This document shows, piece after piece, positions 43,401 to 58,400 of a DNA stretch of 64,000 nt. A program made the position numbers and the translations under genes. The notes beneath the pieces were generated by a model. It had not been told where the DNA came from. It saw only the letters and a list, made by a program, of their open reading frames with translations, and ran no database searches. This DNA comes from Marthasterias glacialis (taxonomy: Eukaryota; Echinodermata; Asteroidea; Forcipulatida; Asteriidae): positions 4,982,174-5,046,173 of the forward strand of contig OU452223.1 of the NCBI GenBank assembly GCA_911728455.2, given 5' to 3'. How positions within the stretch are numbered: position 1 is the first letter of the stretch; every line of letters begins with the position of its first letter.

Positions 43401-46400
43401 TCACAGGTACCCATTTACTCCTGGGTAGAGAAAAGCAATTACAGTAAAGTGTCTTGCTTAACATGCTTAAGGACGCAAGTGTCACAATCGGGATTCGAAC
43501 CCACACTCTGCTGATCAGAAACAGGAGAGCTTGAGTCCGGTGCTCTTATCCGGTAAGCGAGTAAAACATGCACGATTTTTGTATGAAACCAAACCATGAA
43601 ATACCACGCTGACAACTGCCTATTTTGCTTTCTGTATCGACCATCCACTGCTTTGGTTCACTGCAATGTATTTTCTCTGCTCCACCAAACGACTGTAATT
43701 TACCTGTGTCCATTAAACTCCATGTATAAAAACTCAGCTAACTTTCAGACAATCCCGGCCCAAATACTTTGGCCACTGTGACAGGAAATAGTAATACCCT
43801 CCACCATCCTATGCTCCCCCACTCAATGTTGTTAATCCCAACAGGAGCGCAGACCACGCAATGAGAGCCAACATTGATCGGGGGCCGGGGAGGGGGGGAG
43901 ACCCAACCAGATATGACCGGGATTGTAGATTTAACGTCACCAGGGAGAACACACAGCATTTAAAAAATTATTGTTAGCAGTCGTTATGATTCTTTTATAG
44001 GATTTTGTCTTTCGGGTATATTACCTGTCCTGACCACAGTGTCGAATGGGGCTAGGCTGATACCCCCGCTTGTCATGGGTGTGATGGTGAATCGATACAC
44101 GGTAGACGGGCTCAACGAGTCAAATGTGAACTCCTGGTTCGGGGTGGACAAAACCCTCAGATCAGAATTGTCCAAGACCCGTACTTTGACGATTTGGTAA
44201 GTAGAAGCCAGCTGATTACGCTGCCAAATGAAGGTGATATTCTCATGGTTCTTTGATCGGATGAAGATCACATTTAGCGGTATCGAAGCTGAAACCAAAA
44301 CAAAATTACATCATTGATAAATGGGGGAAAATACATAGCTTTTTATAAATATATGTATTGACCCATTTCACCTGACGTCATCATCACTATAATCTTGGTT
44401 ACGCCATTTTGGTGGTCAATGTCACTGAGTTATTCAGTAAAGAGCGCATTTTAGGAGACGCGGCGTTTACACATAAACCTATTGACCACCAAAATGGTGA
44501 GCGTGGCACAGTCGGCGCGTGTGACGTGCTGCAAGGGGTCAATACATATTGTTTTGTTTACATTTGGCTACAAAAAGCCACTCTACATTTGACTAATCTG
44601 AGGAAAGAAGCAGAAGGTCTCTAAAGAATACAAACAAATTTCATCACTGTGTGCACTTTTTCAAATTCTAATCATCAACTTCATGTATCCTTGGAAGGAA
44701 TGGTAGTAATGAGCATTCTCGAAAAGGAGTATATGTTTATTTAATTGATTTGTTTCAACCTTTGAGTGTGAGGTGGAGCAATGTCATTCAAGCATTTGAA
44801 AGCATACCAAGGAGTTCTAAACTGGATACATTTCTCAATGGGAAGCCAGTGTAGTTGAGCTAGTAAGGGAGATCCACGAGCTATCCAACAATAGACCTTG
44901 TGCACATGATGTCATTTGAGTAGGGCGCCCTCGTCTAGAGGTCAAAATGAGGTTGTTCATTGGCCAATCCTGTGCGCCGCGCGTACAAATCTCTGCGTTT
45001 CCATTGTTACATCATCGATTTACCTCTAAGATGGCGGCGTGATGATGTCAATGCATAAGGTCTATTGTAATTAAGTTGACCTTTTTTCTTAGTTTTCAAT
45101 TACCATTCGACAGTTTTCGAATGAACTTATGTCTAATGCTGTACCATATGGGTCATTCCATGAAGGCGGAACACTAGGGACACCGTTACATCATCACCAC
45201 CTATGAAACTTTTTCACCACTTCACTAGTCTACTTCGTTAATCTTGCTTTACATAGTATAAATGACACCAAACGTGAATCATAAAAAGATTTTACATGAT
45301 TACTGTGGTGTAAAATAAATGTGATACAGTGCCTGCACTGATGTCACGGGGACACCATAGGTGTGACATTTGGTGTCCCCGTTACATCGTGACCATCCTT
45401 AACGTTCTCAGGCATGTGTACTTTAATACCCATGTAAGAAGTTTTTTTTTGTATGGATTTGGCATCAAGTTTCTGTTGAACATTGTCAATTTGTTTTTCA
45501 CTTCCATAATACTGAAAGATAAGTTACAAGCATGGTGTCCCTGTTACATCGTTACCATGAACATTTTTGTAGAATATTAGCGAAAATATCAGGTAAGATG
45601 GTATGATAGGCATTTCAAACTTTCTGAAAATGTTTTCAAAAACCCAAATAAAATGTGACGATTGATAAATATATAACGTAGAATCAACATTTTACTCTTG
45701 ACAAAAATAATAATATTGAAAAACGTCACAAGTTGTGTCCCACCTTCATGGAATGGCCCATTTATTTAATTGATTTGTTTCAATCTCTGAGTGTGAGATC
45801 CTAACTGGTTAACACAGACCTGTTGTTCCAGTGATTGCAGCTGGTTCGCTGAATTCCAGATTGCTACCCGATCCAGCAGAAGCAAAGACACGCACCGTGT
45901 AGGTAGTGACAGGGTCAAGATCCGAGATGACGAACGACGTGACATCAGAGTTGACCCTACCGACCTGTACCTCCGTCTCGGTGCCATCTTTCACGTAGCT
46001 AATGACATACGATGACAGGGTGCCCAGGGTGAGGGACCAGGAGACGGGTAGGGCCACCGGGGTGAGGGCCGACGATGGAGCAATGGCCAGATTGTTGGGT
46101 GTGTTTGGTTCTGATTGATCATACAAAACAAAAATGAGTCATTGGTAAGGGAATAAACAAATAAATGCTTCGTAATTTTATTTGCTTTTACGCACAATTC
46201 AGCAAGGAAGCAGTCACTTTGTTAAGTCCATTTATGTCCAAATGGATGCAGCACCTTGTAAACCCTTATAAGGTGTTACATAAATGGGTCTTATAAGTCA
46301 AAAACTTCAAAAACCTGTCGTAAAAATTAATAAGTGCATTGATATGCCTGTAGATAAAGAGCTATATAAAAAATAGTTATTGTAATATATTATTATTATT

Positions 46401-49400
46401 AAAAGTTACTTGCTTGACTTTGACAGTATTTCAGTTTGGACTATTTTTCTGGAGAATTGGTAATGGATGAACTTTTATAAACAGTGCCTTCAGACAGAAA
46501 TAAATCTTTGTTTCTTTCTCGTTTCTTTTCTTTTTCATATCAACCAATCATGTACATTGGTTTTTAAATTATTATAAGTGACTCCAATCTCAACAGCCAG
46601 ACACAACCATAGACCGATTCATTAAGCCCTGCCCTCTTGACCAATCACAGCCTTGGCTACACCACCGAAAGTCCGACAAAAGTCCAACGCGATAAAATCC
46701 CATTGGAAAATGTAAACATGTGTGCACGTACTGACAGCACGCACGTTCATGCTGTGCGGTGTGTGGCATTGAAGAATCGCACACTGTGCTGCCCACGTGT
46801 ACAGTGGTGATGTAGCCAATGCTGTGATTGGTCAATATGTTTAGGGGGGCGGGGCTGAATGAATCAGTCTTTTGCGAGACTCACTTGTTCTCTGTTGCAC
46901 GGTGCTCGTGTTGGTGTTGTCGGCATTTACAGTGACAGAGATCGTGTACAAGTCCCCTGGGTTTAGATCCGAGAACATTGCATGTCTGAGGACCTCGTCA
47001 ACGGCAGGGGTGGAGCCGGCAGAAGGGTTGATGGCGACTGTATATCTTTGGAAACCAGGAAGGTGTGATCCATCGCCCCAGTATACTTCAATTTGATTGG
47101 TTGAATACTGTCGGACAACTACCTCTCCAGGATCAGCTGCCACTGTACACGGAGGGAAAAGGAAAAAAGAAGACAGCTTAACACAATGACTGCCGTGCAT
47201 AATTTCACATGGCGTTCCCATTTGCCAAGCGTTAGGGCCTATGCGCATGCGCGCATACTTAATAGGTACTTACTTAAATAGTTTGAATATGTACATTTTA
47301 TAGAAGCATGTCCTCACCACTGCCAGCAGCTTATTGGTTGTGCCATCAGTGGTGCCAGTGTATTCAAGTTACAATGCAAAGACCTTTCATTTTCTACGAG
47401 TATATTCGTAGTGGCAGACTCCGTACACCTGTTAGTACCAGTATACTCATAGTCGGCAGTCAACGTGTTAAAACATCAAGTTCATACATGAGGTACATGT
47501 CAGAATACAAATATTGAGTGGCTCAGAGTGCAATGGGAGAAATATTATTGCAATGTAAAGTTCTGACTGTTCCATTTCACAAGGTAAAGCCAAGTGAAAT
47601 GGAACAGTCCAAATTTTACCCAGCGATAACATTCCTTCCATTTCACGAATTAAAGCCACTTAACATTTGTTTCATATAACTGACATATAGACCCATGTCA
47701 TTTGAATTTTTTTCATAATACACATAAACTCAAAAACACAATTCATTGTCCATCCCACACTGAAAATTATAAAACCCCTTCTATCTGAAGAATGTGGATG
47801 ATTCCATGTAAAGAGCGCAGTACTGAGCCTGTGTCTGCTGCCCCCAGCTTCTCAAAAAGTCTTCCGTAGCCAACTCGAGATATGTTTTTCGCACTGACAA
47901 AAAGACAAAAAGACAAAAGGACATTTATGAAGAAAAAAAAACGCAATCAGGAACAATCCTGACAGGCCTTCAAGTCACTCACATGTTCTGAACCTCAGCA
48001 TCGTCTTAGCGCCAGTCCTCGCTTGGATGTAAGTGCTGATGGAAACTGTATACTCCTTCCCAGGTACCAGGCCATAGATACGGTTTTGGAGTGAGCCACC
48101 CCTGGGGATGATCTGTTGATTGCTTGTCACACCGTCGTACGGAGAGTACTGGATGAAGAAGCCATCAAAGTTCCCTTCTGGCTCCAACAAGGAGATGTTG
48201 ACAGAGGTCTGGGTAATTTGGTCGATCACAGCATCAGGCTTGCTAGAATCTGTAAAAAAAATAGATTTGACACAGACGAGCAAACATAATTAACATAAAT
48301 TTGCATTAGGTTGGGCTCATGACAAGATCGACATCTGAACCCAAGACGTTCCAGAGTCGTTCCGACCGACTGCAACAGTCAATCTTTCGACTTTAAGCGT
48401 GTCTAGTTGCTCCTAACCGTTTCGGACGTCAAACTTTTTACGAACTTAATTTAATAATTTGGTTCGGCACGCCTCTCAGTCTGGAATGGGTGTTACACAC
48501 ACTTGAAAACCACCAAACCATAGGCTTTAATAACATCACCTAATCAGCTACATGTACTTCTTCTGTTAAAACCCTGGCGTCAGCCGAGAGGTAAAATATA
48601 ATCCAATTTTTACCAAATATGGTCATAATTTTTTTTTCAATAGGCCAATAAGGCCAAGATTCCATGTAATCCTCACCCCTGGTATACCCCACAAGCCTGT
48701 AGACTCCCATTGGCCAGACCCTAACCACTGCAGAGTAAGGAGTGTTGAAAGACGGCAGCCACCTGTCACAGTGTAGTAATTGATTGACCTTGTGGCTAAG
48801 GATCCTTGGCACAGGGCGGTATGCAATTTGTGAAAACAGCTTGTGCGGCACGTGGATCTTAAATAACACAAGTCTAAGTCTTGACTGGCAATCCAATTCA
48901 CCCCCACAGTGATTTATAATGGCTTTGGGCTTGCAGGGTGGGTTATTGACCTTAAAGACAGGGTGGACGCAATGTTAACCTCATGGATCCAGCAAAGTTT
49001 TTGATTAATGGTGATGCGCTGAGGGTTAACCCTCTCAGTCCCATACTTTGTGAACAGTTACCCCTCCCCCACATCCCGTATAGTTTTTTAAACACAACAA
49101 CTTTTTGTGTTCAAAAAACCGTTAAAAAAGAACCTTAAATTTGTTAGTCACAATATTTTGGGCTGATGGTCATCAATTCTTTGTCTTCATTTCTGGGTAG
49201 GTTTTGTTGACCTCTGTGACCTCTAACTTCCAGTTATTTGTGCATCGGCAATACAAAATAATACAAAATATGATGCAAACATCTACCAAAATAAATGAAA
49301 AATTGCTTGATTTATTGCTCTATACACAACTGATAAAACTACTAGAAACTCTGCAAAGTCACTAGTAGACCAAAAGGGAAATCACAGAAAGAAAACAAGC

Positions 49401-52400
49401 CACATATTGACGAAAATCTCAGTATAAATTGTTTTTCTATTCAAACTTTGCATATAACAGCCAAAACCCATGCAACAAAAGGAGTAAACAATCACAAAAT
49501 TTTGGTCTGCAATACACCAAAGGAGGGCGGCATTCAACAGGTAATTGAGGCTGTATTTTTGTTTTTTAGTGCATTTGGTGCGAGTATCTGTGTGTGCCCT
49601 GCGTGAACTAGGAAATCCCGGATGCAGGACTGAAAGGGTTAAAACAAGACTCACCAGTGTCAAAACTTATGCTTCTCTGAGTGCCAGGTAGACTTGGTGA
49701 TTCCAAAATCAATCTGTACTGAGTGCCTGGAATGAGTTCATCGATTCGTCGCCTCGGTACGGCGTCTCCTCTCACCGTTATCATCCTCTCCTCATTGTTG
49801 GGCAGTTGAAAGAGCCTGAGATAGTACTCCGTTATCTGCTGGGTCGTGACTTTACCAAACTCAACATCAATGTATGTGTCAGTCAGCTGAGTATAGATGA
49901 ACTGAAGTACACCAAGAGGTGCTGTGAATGGGGAGTACAAAGAGTCTATTTATCCCGAAACAGTCAGTTTTATTTATTTATTTTTTTTTTACGGAAGTCG
50001 CCGACACACAAGGCCAGTAAGCCACTCGAGGTGGGGGCTACAAATTTCTGTTTTCCCAGGGGCCATTGCCACCTACTCCTGGGGCTGAAACAGAGGTACC
50101 CCCTTTACAGTCCGTAAAGATGTAGACTTGGGTATCGTCCATCAGAAGCCGAAAGCAGACAGCTCTACCTTCCCAACTTTTATGAAGCAATTATGGTTAA
50201 GTGCCTTGCTCAAGGACACAAGTGTCATGACCGGGAATTGAACCCACACTCCAATGACTCAGCCACCAGAGCTCGAGTCCAACGAACTAACCACTCGGCC
50301 ACGACAAGCCAATAAATAACAGTAAATCTTATATATTGCCCGTTGTTATGAATTGTTTGATAGACCAATATATTTAATTTGAAACAGATTTTTGAACCGG
50401 TCACTTTTGGTCCCTTAAAAAAAAAAATTAAGGTTTGTTTTTTATCAGGGATTTTATACATGATCATTTCAAATGTCCTTATTCCGATTTGGCAAATCAT
50501 ACTATGGAGTGATGGGGGACAATTTTCTTGAACACTGAAATATTTCTCTGGATTTGAAATGTTTAAAGCGGCAAAATAATTTGTAAATTCTTTTGATCAT
50601 TACCAAGCATATCTTTTTTCCTATGAAAAAAAAAATAAATAGTAAGCCCAACATCACTCTCCCTACACTAAAATGTATTCATAAATACCCCAGTCAGTTT
50701 GGGACAATTTGGGCATTCCTATTGGTTGAAAGGTGGTCACATGACTGTTCAAGACCAGTTTTAAATGGATGATAAAGACATGGCTGGAGCTGCAAACGTG
50801 TTCTGCGCTCATTATAGCCACACATAAAAAGTCTGAAATATTTCATCCCTGCATACAGGGCGTGTCCTGGCCAAGCGGATAGGAACACCAGATTCAAGTT
50901 CTGGTGTTTCTGATCAGCAGAGTGTGGGTTCGAGTCCCGGTCTTGACATTTGTGTCCTTAAGCAAGGCACTTAACCATTATTGCTGCTTCCTTCGGATGA
51001 GACGTAAACCCGTAGGTCACGTGTGTTTTGTAATGCATGTAAAAGAACCCAGTGCACTTATCGCAAAGAGAAGTGGTTCGCCCCGGTGTTCCTGGTTTGA
51101 TCGGCTGCAGATTGCGCCACAGATCCTTGTAAACCATTACATAGTGCTATGTAAAGAAACAGGCCCCATACTTCAAAACGTAACTCATCGCACCTTGCAG
51201 GAAAATATACTGTGCGCTTTGAGACGCCCATCGGGTGTGAAAAAGCGCTATATCAGAACTGCGTATTATTGTTACAGCATACCTGTCTTCTCTAAAACTG
51301 TGACTTTCTTGCTCTTAGACTGGTAGTCAGTTTGACTTCCTCTAACTGTCTGCAGAGTAATCTCATAGTAAGTATCCGGCTTCAGATTTGTCAAGGTATA
51401 ACTCGAAGTGACTGGGACACTGTTTATTGTAAACGGTGGTCGTACAATGACGTGACTGGAGGGGAACCAGTCTATTACATACGAATCGAATGAGGAGGAG
51501 TCTTGGGGTGGCGTCCACGTAATACTGATGGATTCGGCAAGAACCAAAGGGGCAGAGATAGATACAGGACTCAGAGGGGCTGTAAAGAGAAAAATAATGA
51601 GAGACAACAATATGAGTGGAGAAAAAAATCTCACAACTTGATATAAATGCATTACATGTTCAGGAGTGTTTGCAGTGCCCTCCAAAATGTACTTTTTCTA
51701 TAGGCCTTCTTTTTGACAGCAAGAGGGCGCTATACTAATTCCATTTTGATAGTACCGAAATATTTCAAACATAAAAAATACAAATTTTTCCCAGCAAATA
51801 TCTTACTGTCAATAAAAAAACTTTCAAAAGTTGTATTTTAATTGCTTTATTAGAAGTCTAATTGCATCTGCTTTGCCACACTATTTCCATGGTTTGACCC
51901 GAAATCTACCCCAAAGGGCGCCCTCTTGCAGTCAAAAATAAGGCCTACTGTGCACAGAAACAAGAAATACATGTTGGGTATCTTTGATCTAGTTACTCTA
52001 CTTTAATCTAAGACCATCCCAGTAAATTCACAATATGATCTATTAAAGGGCCCATGAAGAGGTTTTTTGTCACGGAACATTTTTGTGGCTTAATATATGG
52101 TTTGAAATTAATAAAACATAGTATTGACTATTTTGATGTGTCTGTTATGCGTTACTACACTTTAATTGAGCCCCGAAAATGTGCGCCATCTGATTGCGCA
52201 ATGATCCATGACGTAGGCTGTGGTAAAACATTTCAAAGACGGCTCTGGTGCCGAGTGGTCAACAATGCATTGTATGTTATTGTCACACACATGGCCCTGG
52301 TCAGCCGTTCCACTGTCTACGTCACAGATTTTATGTTAATGAGGAAGGGTGGGCGGAGCACGGCAACCCCCTAATTTTAGAAATCGTTATTCCTACGATT

Positions 52401-55400
52401 AATACGCATGTAAAAAAAATTTAAAAAGTAAAGATATACTATAATAGGCATACTTTATTTTTTTAACCAATAAAAAAAAATGAGCTCTATTCATGATAGA
52501 AGCTGACACCTTGTGGGCAGCACTTACTGCGTCAATAAACATCTCTGCTTCATCACTTGTCGCAGTGGCACACCAAAAAAGCACAACCATAACCAAGCGT
52601 GCCAAATGGCAACAGTTTGTTCACATTTTGTAACTAGTTGTTAATTTTGTTTTGCATCGGGGATAAAGAACATTATTTATATTTTTACCCATACATCGAA
52701 ACCAAGACCCCCGCCATTCTAGAGCAGATGTCTTACCAACTACACTACTGAGACTGCCCCATATTGGTTGCGGTACCCGCTGCTAATGGATTGGAACTGC
52801 CTCTAGCCACCGGGCAGTCTTGGTATTCTAGTTGGTAAGACATCTGCTCTAGAACGGTGGGGGTTGTGGGTTCCAATCCCACCCGAGGAAAATGCCTGTG
52901 AAATTTTTTTTCACAGGACTCTGGAAAGTCCTGGTTTTTAAGCATTAAACTTCAACTGGAAGGAAAACCCAACTCATTGCCCGTGTCCATTTCTGGCACC
53001 AACTCAGAGTCCGGGAAGCCATAGAAATCAAGTCCCACAAAACAGTTCCACAAGACATAGAGTTCTTCATCAACAACATCAGGTCACCACTACTCAAGCC
53101 CCACCCTTCCAGCAGCAACTCACACACCAACACTGACACACTCCAGCTCACATCAACCAGCCACTAGTCAACTCCCACTCATCACCCGTCAACAACAACT
53201 TGGATCCCTCCTCCCTAAATAAACATCCCTCCAGCTCTTCTTGAGCTTCAGCATCAGCAGCAGTCCATGATTCTCCTGAAGACGAGCAGAGTATACTGTT
53301 TGAAACTTCGAGACCACACAGGCTCTTTTCAGAGCCACCACTTCTCCCAAAAGATATTTATACATAGTTACTTGTTAGTTACTTGTTACTTGTTATCGCT
53401 CATGCAAAGCTTCAAACATCACTAACATAAAGTGTGTTGCACAAACGCTGCACTATCAACAATACCAACCTGTTCGGATTTTGTAGTTCTGATCAGGGGT
53501 GTTGGAGTTCAGGGAAGAGAATACGACCGTGTAGAGAACACCGGGTACCAGACCTGAAAAAGTGTGCTCAGTCAGACCGCTGATGGTGGCCGCTTGTAGC
53601 CCGGTTGCAGAATCCGTATTCAGGGTAAGCTGCGGGTAAATTCAGGTAACATTTTAATTGTGTTCATTCATTGCCGTGACTGGATTCAAAGATATTCACT
53701 GATGCACATAAGATCGCTGCACATATCCACGCAGACAGCAGGGTTATCATTTTTCAGACACAGCGCTTTCCAAATTTTTGGATTTCAACACAAATTTTAG
53801 GATAGTGGCGCGTCGTGGCCGAGTGGTCTGGGGCACTGGACTCAAGCTCTGGTGTTTTTAATCAGCAGAGTGTGGGTTCCAGTCCCGGTCTTGACACTTG
53901 TGTCCTTAGGCAAGACACTTAACCATTATTGCTGCATCCTTCGGATGGGACGTAAAGCCGTAAAAGAACCCAGTGACACTCATCGATAAGAGAAGGGGTT
54001 TGCCCCGGTGTTTCTGGCAGTGGCTGCTGAATGCACCGCAGCACCTTGTGCTACATAAACGGGTCTCATAATTCAAAAACTTCAAAAACCTAATTGCTGG
54101 TAGATACATGCACTGTATAAGACTCTAATATTCTTATTATTATTATACAAATCAAGAAACAACATACTTTTGGGGGGGATGGAAAAAAAAAAAGAATTTG
54201 GGGTTAAAAAATTAAAAAGTTGGATTTCTGATTTAAATAGGAGAAGTTGCATCTTGGCAGAATGGGAAGGGTTTAAAACAAAAAAGTTCACCTGGTATGT
54301 CCCTGGCGTAACAGCAGAATCGGTCCAGAAAATCGTAACAGTTGTTGGTGTTGAAACTGCATTAATGATTTCCCCATCAAAACCTGGCACTACATGAGGA
54401 AAAGATGAAATCAGAAGTAAGAATATCAATAAATGTGACTGTCTTTGCCTATGTTTTCATACACATTATTTTTACTTCATCGTCTACCATAAATTTGGCC
54501 AATACATTTTCTGCTTGTTCTTTTACTCACCCTCTTGACATGACACAATTAAACATGAAAGGATACCTCTTTAAAAAGAAGGTGTCTCTCCCCAAACCTC
54601 ATCCCCATGGGTAATCAATCTCGCCGCACTATTTTTTCCCAGCATGCCTTTCTAGCTCATAACCAATGGAATTGGTTGTGCCACTAAATGACATTTTAAT
54701 TGGGTCTCTCTACTCTACAAGCGTGCTCACAGACCCAGTAGACTTTCTTTTTCTTTTCTTTTTTATGCAAGTCGCCAGACACGGAAGGCCAATAAGACAC
54801 TCGGGCTACAAATCAACTGTTTTCCCACGGGCCAATGCCACCTACTCCTGGGGCTGAAACAGGGTTACCCCCTTTACAGTCCATAAGGATGTAGGCTTGG
54901 GTATCATCCATCAGAAGCCTGGCTAGTAAAGCAGAAGGCTCTACCTCCCCAACTTTTACAGAGCAATTATGGTTAAGTGCCTTGCTCAAGGACACAAGTG
55001 TCATGACCGGGACTCGAACCCACACTCCGATGACTCAGCCACCAGAGCTTGAGTCCAGCGCACTAACCACTCGGCCACGACTCCCAAAATGGCACAACCA
55101 AGATTTATCGTGTGATGACGTCAGGTGAATTGGGTCAACACTTTGTTTTCCCACCAACATACAATGCATCAGACTAAATTCTGAAGTTCAAAATAACTTT
55201 TGTAACGTTTCTTTTTGTATAAGTTTCCGTTGCAGCCCTCACCTTGCACGGCCTTCTGGCCTTTTGTCGGGGCGATTTTCATTAAATAGGGTACGAGCAA
55301 ACAACCCTACCTGTATTCTGTGCAGTGACTTCCACAGGAACACTTGTGACAATTTGAACAGCAGACCCGGTGGTGGTAGACACGCAGACTTTAAACTCTC

Positions 55401-58400
55401 CATCTGGGACTGCGGCGAGATTCACTGTGATTCTCCGCTCATCGTAACGCCCCCTGCGGAATGTCTCAAGGATCTCTTGCGTGTTCGATTTGATCTGGAC
55501 TAAATACCCTTGATAATCTCCTGGCAAGCTGGGTGGTTCCCACACTACGACAGCCTGGACACTCGTTATGTCCACCACGTCGGCAGAAGCAGGTGGGGGT
55601 GGTACTGTCAGAAAAGGAGTAAGCGGACATTTTCTTTCAGTTAGTTTCGAGTACAATCACATCTGCAAAAACATAACCTTAAAACAGAAATCAAATATTT
55701 GGTCTCTTTAGCCATTTTACGTCGCTTTTGGATAATCAGATCTCATTTTGAATACAACTTTATGTACACCCAAAATTGTATACATACAACTAGCTGAATA
55801 AGTATGGCATCCACACTTGTTTTAACCAGTTGGCGCCGGATGTCGTGTACCCAACAAATATTTTCTGAGCCGTTTTTACAACAAAGGTCGCCGGGACATT
55901 TTGTTTCAGAGCGTAGAGTATGCACTCACCATGCAACACTTCATTTCACCCACACAGGGGACTGATGGCACTGAATATTTTGCTGATTTTTCGCCAATTA
56001 TGCGGGGGTTATTGTGTAATCCCCGATTCCAGACTTTCGTCCAGATATCAATTAATAAACCACAAGGGAAACTGACTGGGTAAATTTATTTTTGGGGTGA
56101 ACAAAGAAAAACTGACAAGAACGGGATTTGAACCTGCAACTTCCGGAACTACGGCATGTCGTGGCCGAGCGGTCTAGCGCACCGGACTCAAGCAAGTGTG
56201 GGTTCGAATCCCGGTCTTGACAGTTGTGTCCTTAAGCAAGACACCTAACCATTATTGCTTCGTCCTTCGGATGGGACGTAAAGCCGTAGGTGCCATGTGT
56301 TGTGTAATGCACGTAAAAGAACCCAGTGACACTTATCGCTAAGAGAAGGGGTTTGCCCCGGTGCATGTTTTTTCACATTCATGTTAAAGCCATTTTAAGG
56401 TCCCAAAGTGCCCAGGCACCACCGATATAATAATTTGGGAGGCTAATCATCCTTACTGGCAGCTGAGAAGCTGAATTGTGAAGGACGCGGCTACACGTGT
56501 TCGAGCTGCAGGCATTCAAGGGGGCCTCTGGCAGCCAGCCCCATCAATATGACCACGGAGCACAGCCTGAGATCAAAGGTGTTTGGTTCTTCTGGAGGCA
56601 GGAAAACCGGAGGGCCTGTTGAAAAACCCTTGTGGCAGAGGAGAGAACCAACACACAACTCTACTCACATATGGCCCAAGCCAGGAATCGAACCAGGGAC
56701 ACATTGGTGAGAGGCAAGCGCTTTACGCACATGCCACCCAAAGTTTGATCATGGACGCATCCATATAAAGGACTTAAAACCCATTTTTCAAATCACTCAT
56801 GTCTGAATACTTACAAGTAAAGTAAGAGAATGCGTCGACCAGTGACACCTGATTTCCTTCTGATTTCTCAAGGACGATATAATACTTGATTCCAGCCGTC
56901 AGTCCATCCAGGGTGAAGGTGGTTTGGAAATCTGGGAATAGGCTCGGAGAAACACTGGTTCCATCCAGTGGAGAGTAATTCAACTCGAATGAATCTATTG
57001 CAGAGGAAGTATCCCACTGCAGTTCAAGCGCATTCTCAGATCTTGTGGTAACTCTGACATTAGCATTGGCTGTAAAATAAAGGAGAACAAACATATAAAG
57101 TTAAGTTTGGCTTTGGGTTTGGTTTGTTTTTGAATGTTTGTGGTTATCTTCTTATTTGGTTGTTTAATAAAAAACAGCATTTATAAAGTGCATTATGAAT
57201 CACAGATTCCTCAATGCACTAACAATAGAAGCAAACTTTAAAATTATCAAATAAACCTACACCAATAATCAAAAAATTAAACAAGTTAAAAAAACATATC
57301 TTACAGTTATAAAACAGTCATAAATATAGTTATCAAAAGCACACCTTATGAGAAATAAAAACATTATAAAAAACAGACCAGCTTTCCCTCCCCCCTTCCC
57401 CCCCCCCTCCTCACCCTAACGCATAATAAATGACACCCACAAATGTACGCCAGACTTGTTAAAGTCTCCTTACAAAATGTACATAAACCGCTTCTATTTG
57501 GATTAGCAAGTCATCCATCGGTACCCATTACCCATGTGTGCCTAAAATGATTGGCAAGTGTTATGGCAGGCATCGCTTAAATGGATCCAGCTATTATTAC
57601 ATCTTTGTTAAGTGCTCCTCAACATTTCTTTATCCAAATTTGCGTATTCCTGGGCATTCATGTTGGCCCAGTGGTTTCTTTCCCAGCCTTTCACCTCTGT
57701 GGACCCCGGTTCGAATCCCGAACCAGAGCCTTGCATGTGGATTGGGTTTTCAGTCCCTACCTGATTGCGTGGGTTTTCCCTATTTGGGGTTTTCCTCCCA
57801 CATCTAAAACTGACATTTCTTCATCATCTTCTCTACACAGGTATCTTCAGGCCTACGGGTCACAGTGCCAAGTCGCTTTTGAGGGTCCCTTGGTTTCATT
57901 ATCGGAAAGATTTAATAATAATATACCTTTGCCAAAGTAAGCAAAATCCTTCAACCATGCAGAATCAAGTTTGAGGGTTGGGATCAAGGAACAATGCAAA
58001 CTTACAGGTTTGTGCTGGCAGAAGTGCAATTCCCTCGCTGTAGAAGACACCGTCAGACTCTTTCACGACTGATCTCACAGTTAGGACGTAGACTGTGTCT
58101 GGCTCCAAGTCCTCCAACGTGAACCTCTGAGCTTCAGTGGCAAGGACTGTACCCGCGAGTAGCAGGCTTGTCTCAGAGACCTTCCGTATCTTGATCTCAT
58201 AGAGACTCACAAAGCCTGGAGCTGGTGACCACTGGATGGTGATGGAGCGAGACGAAACAGCCGATGTTTCAAGTCCGAATGGAGCACCCACCACTGATGA
58301 GGAATAAAATCCAAACATTTTTTACGTCTCCGATTTCTTCACGGAAAACTATTTTAACAAGCTCCCAATGACAATCAGGAACAATAATGATCTGTTATTT

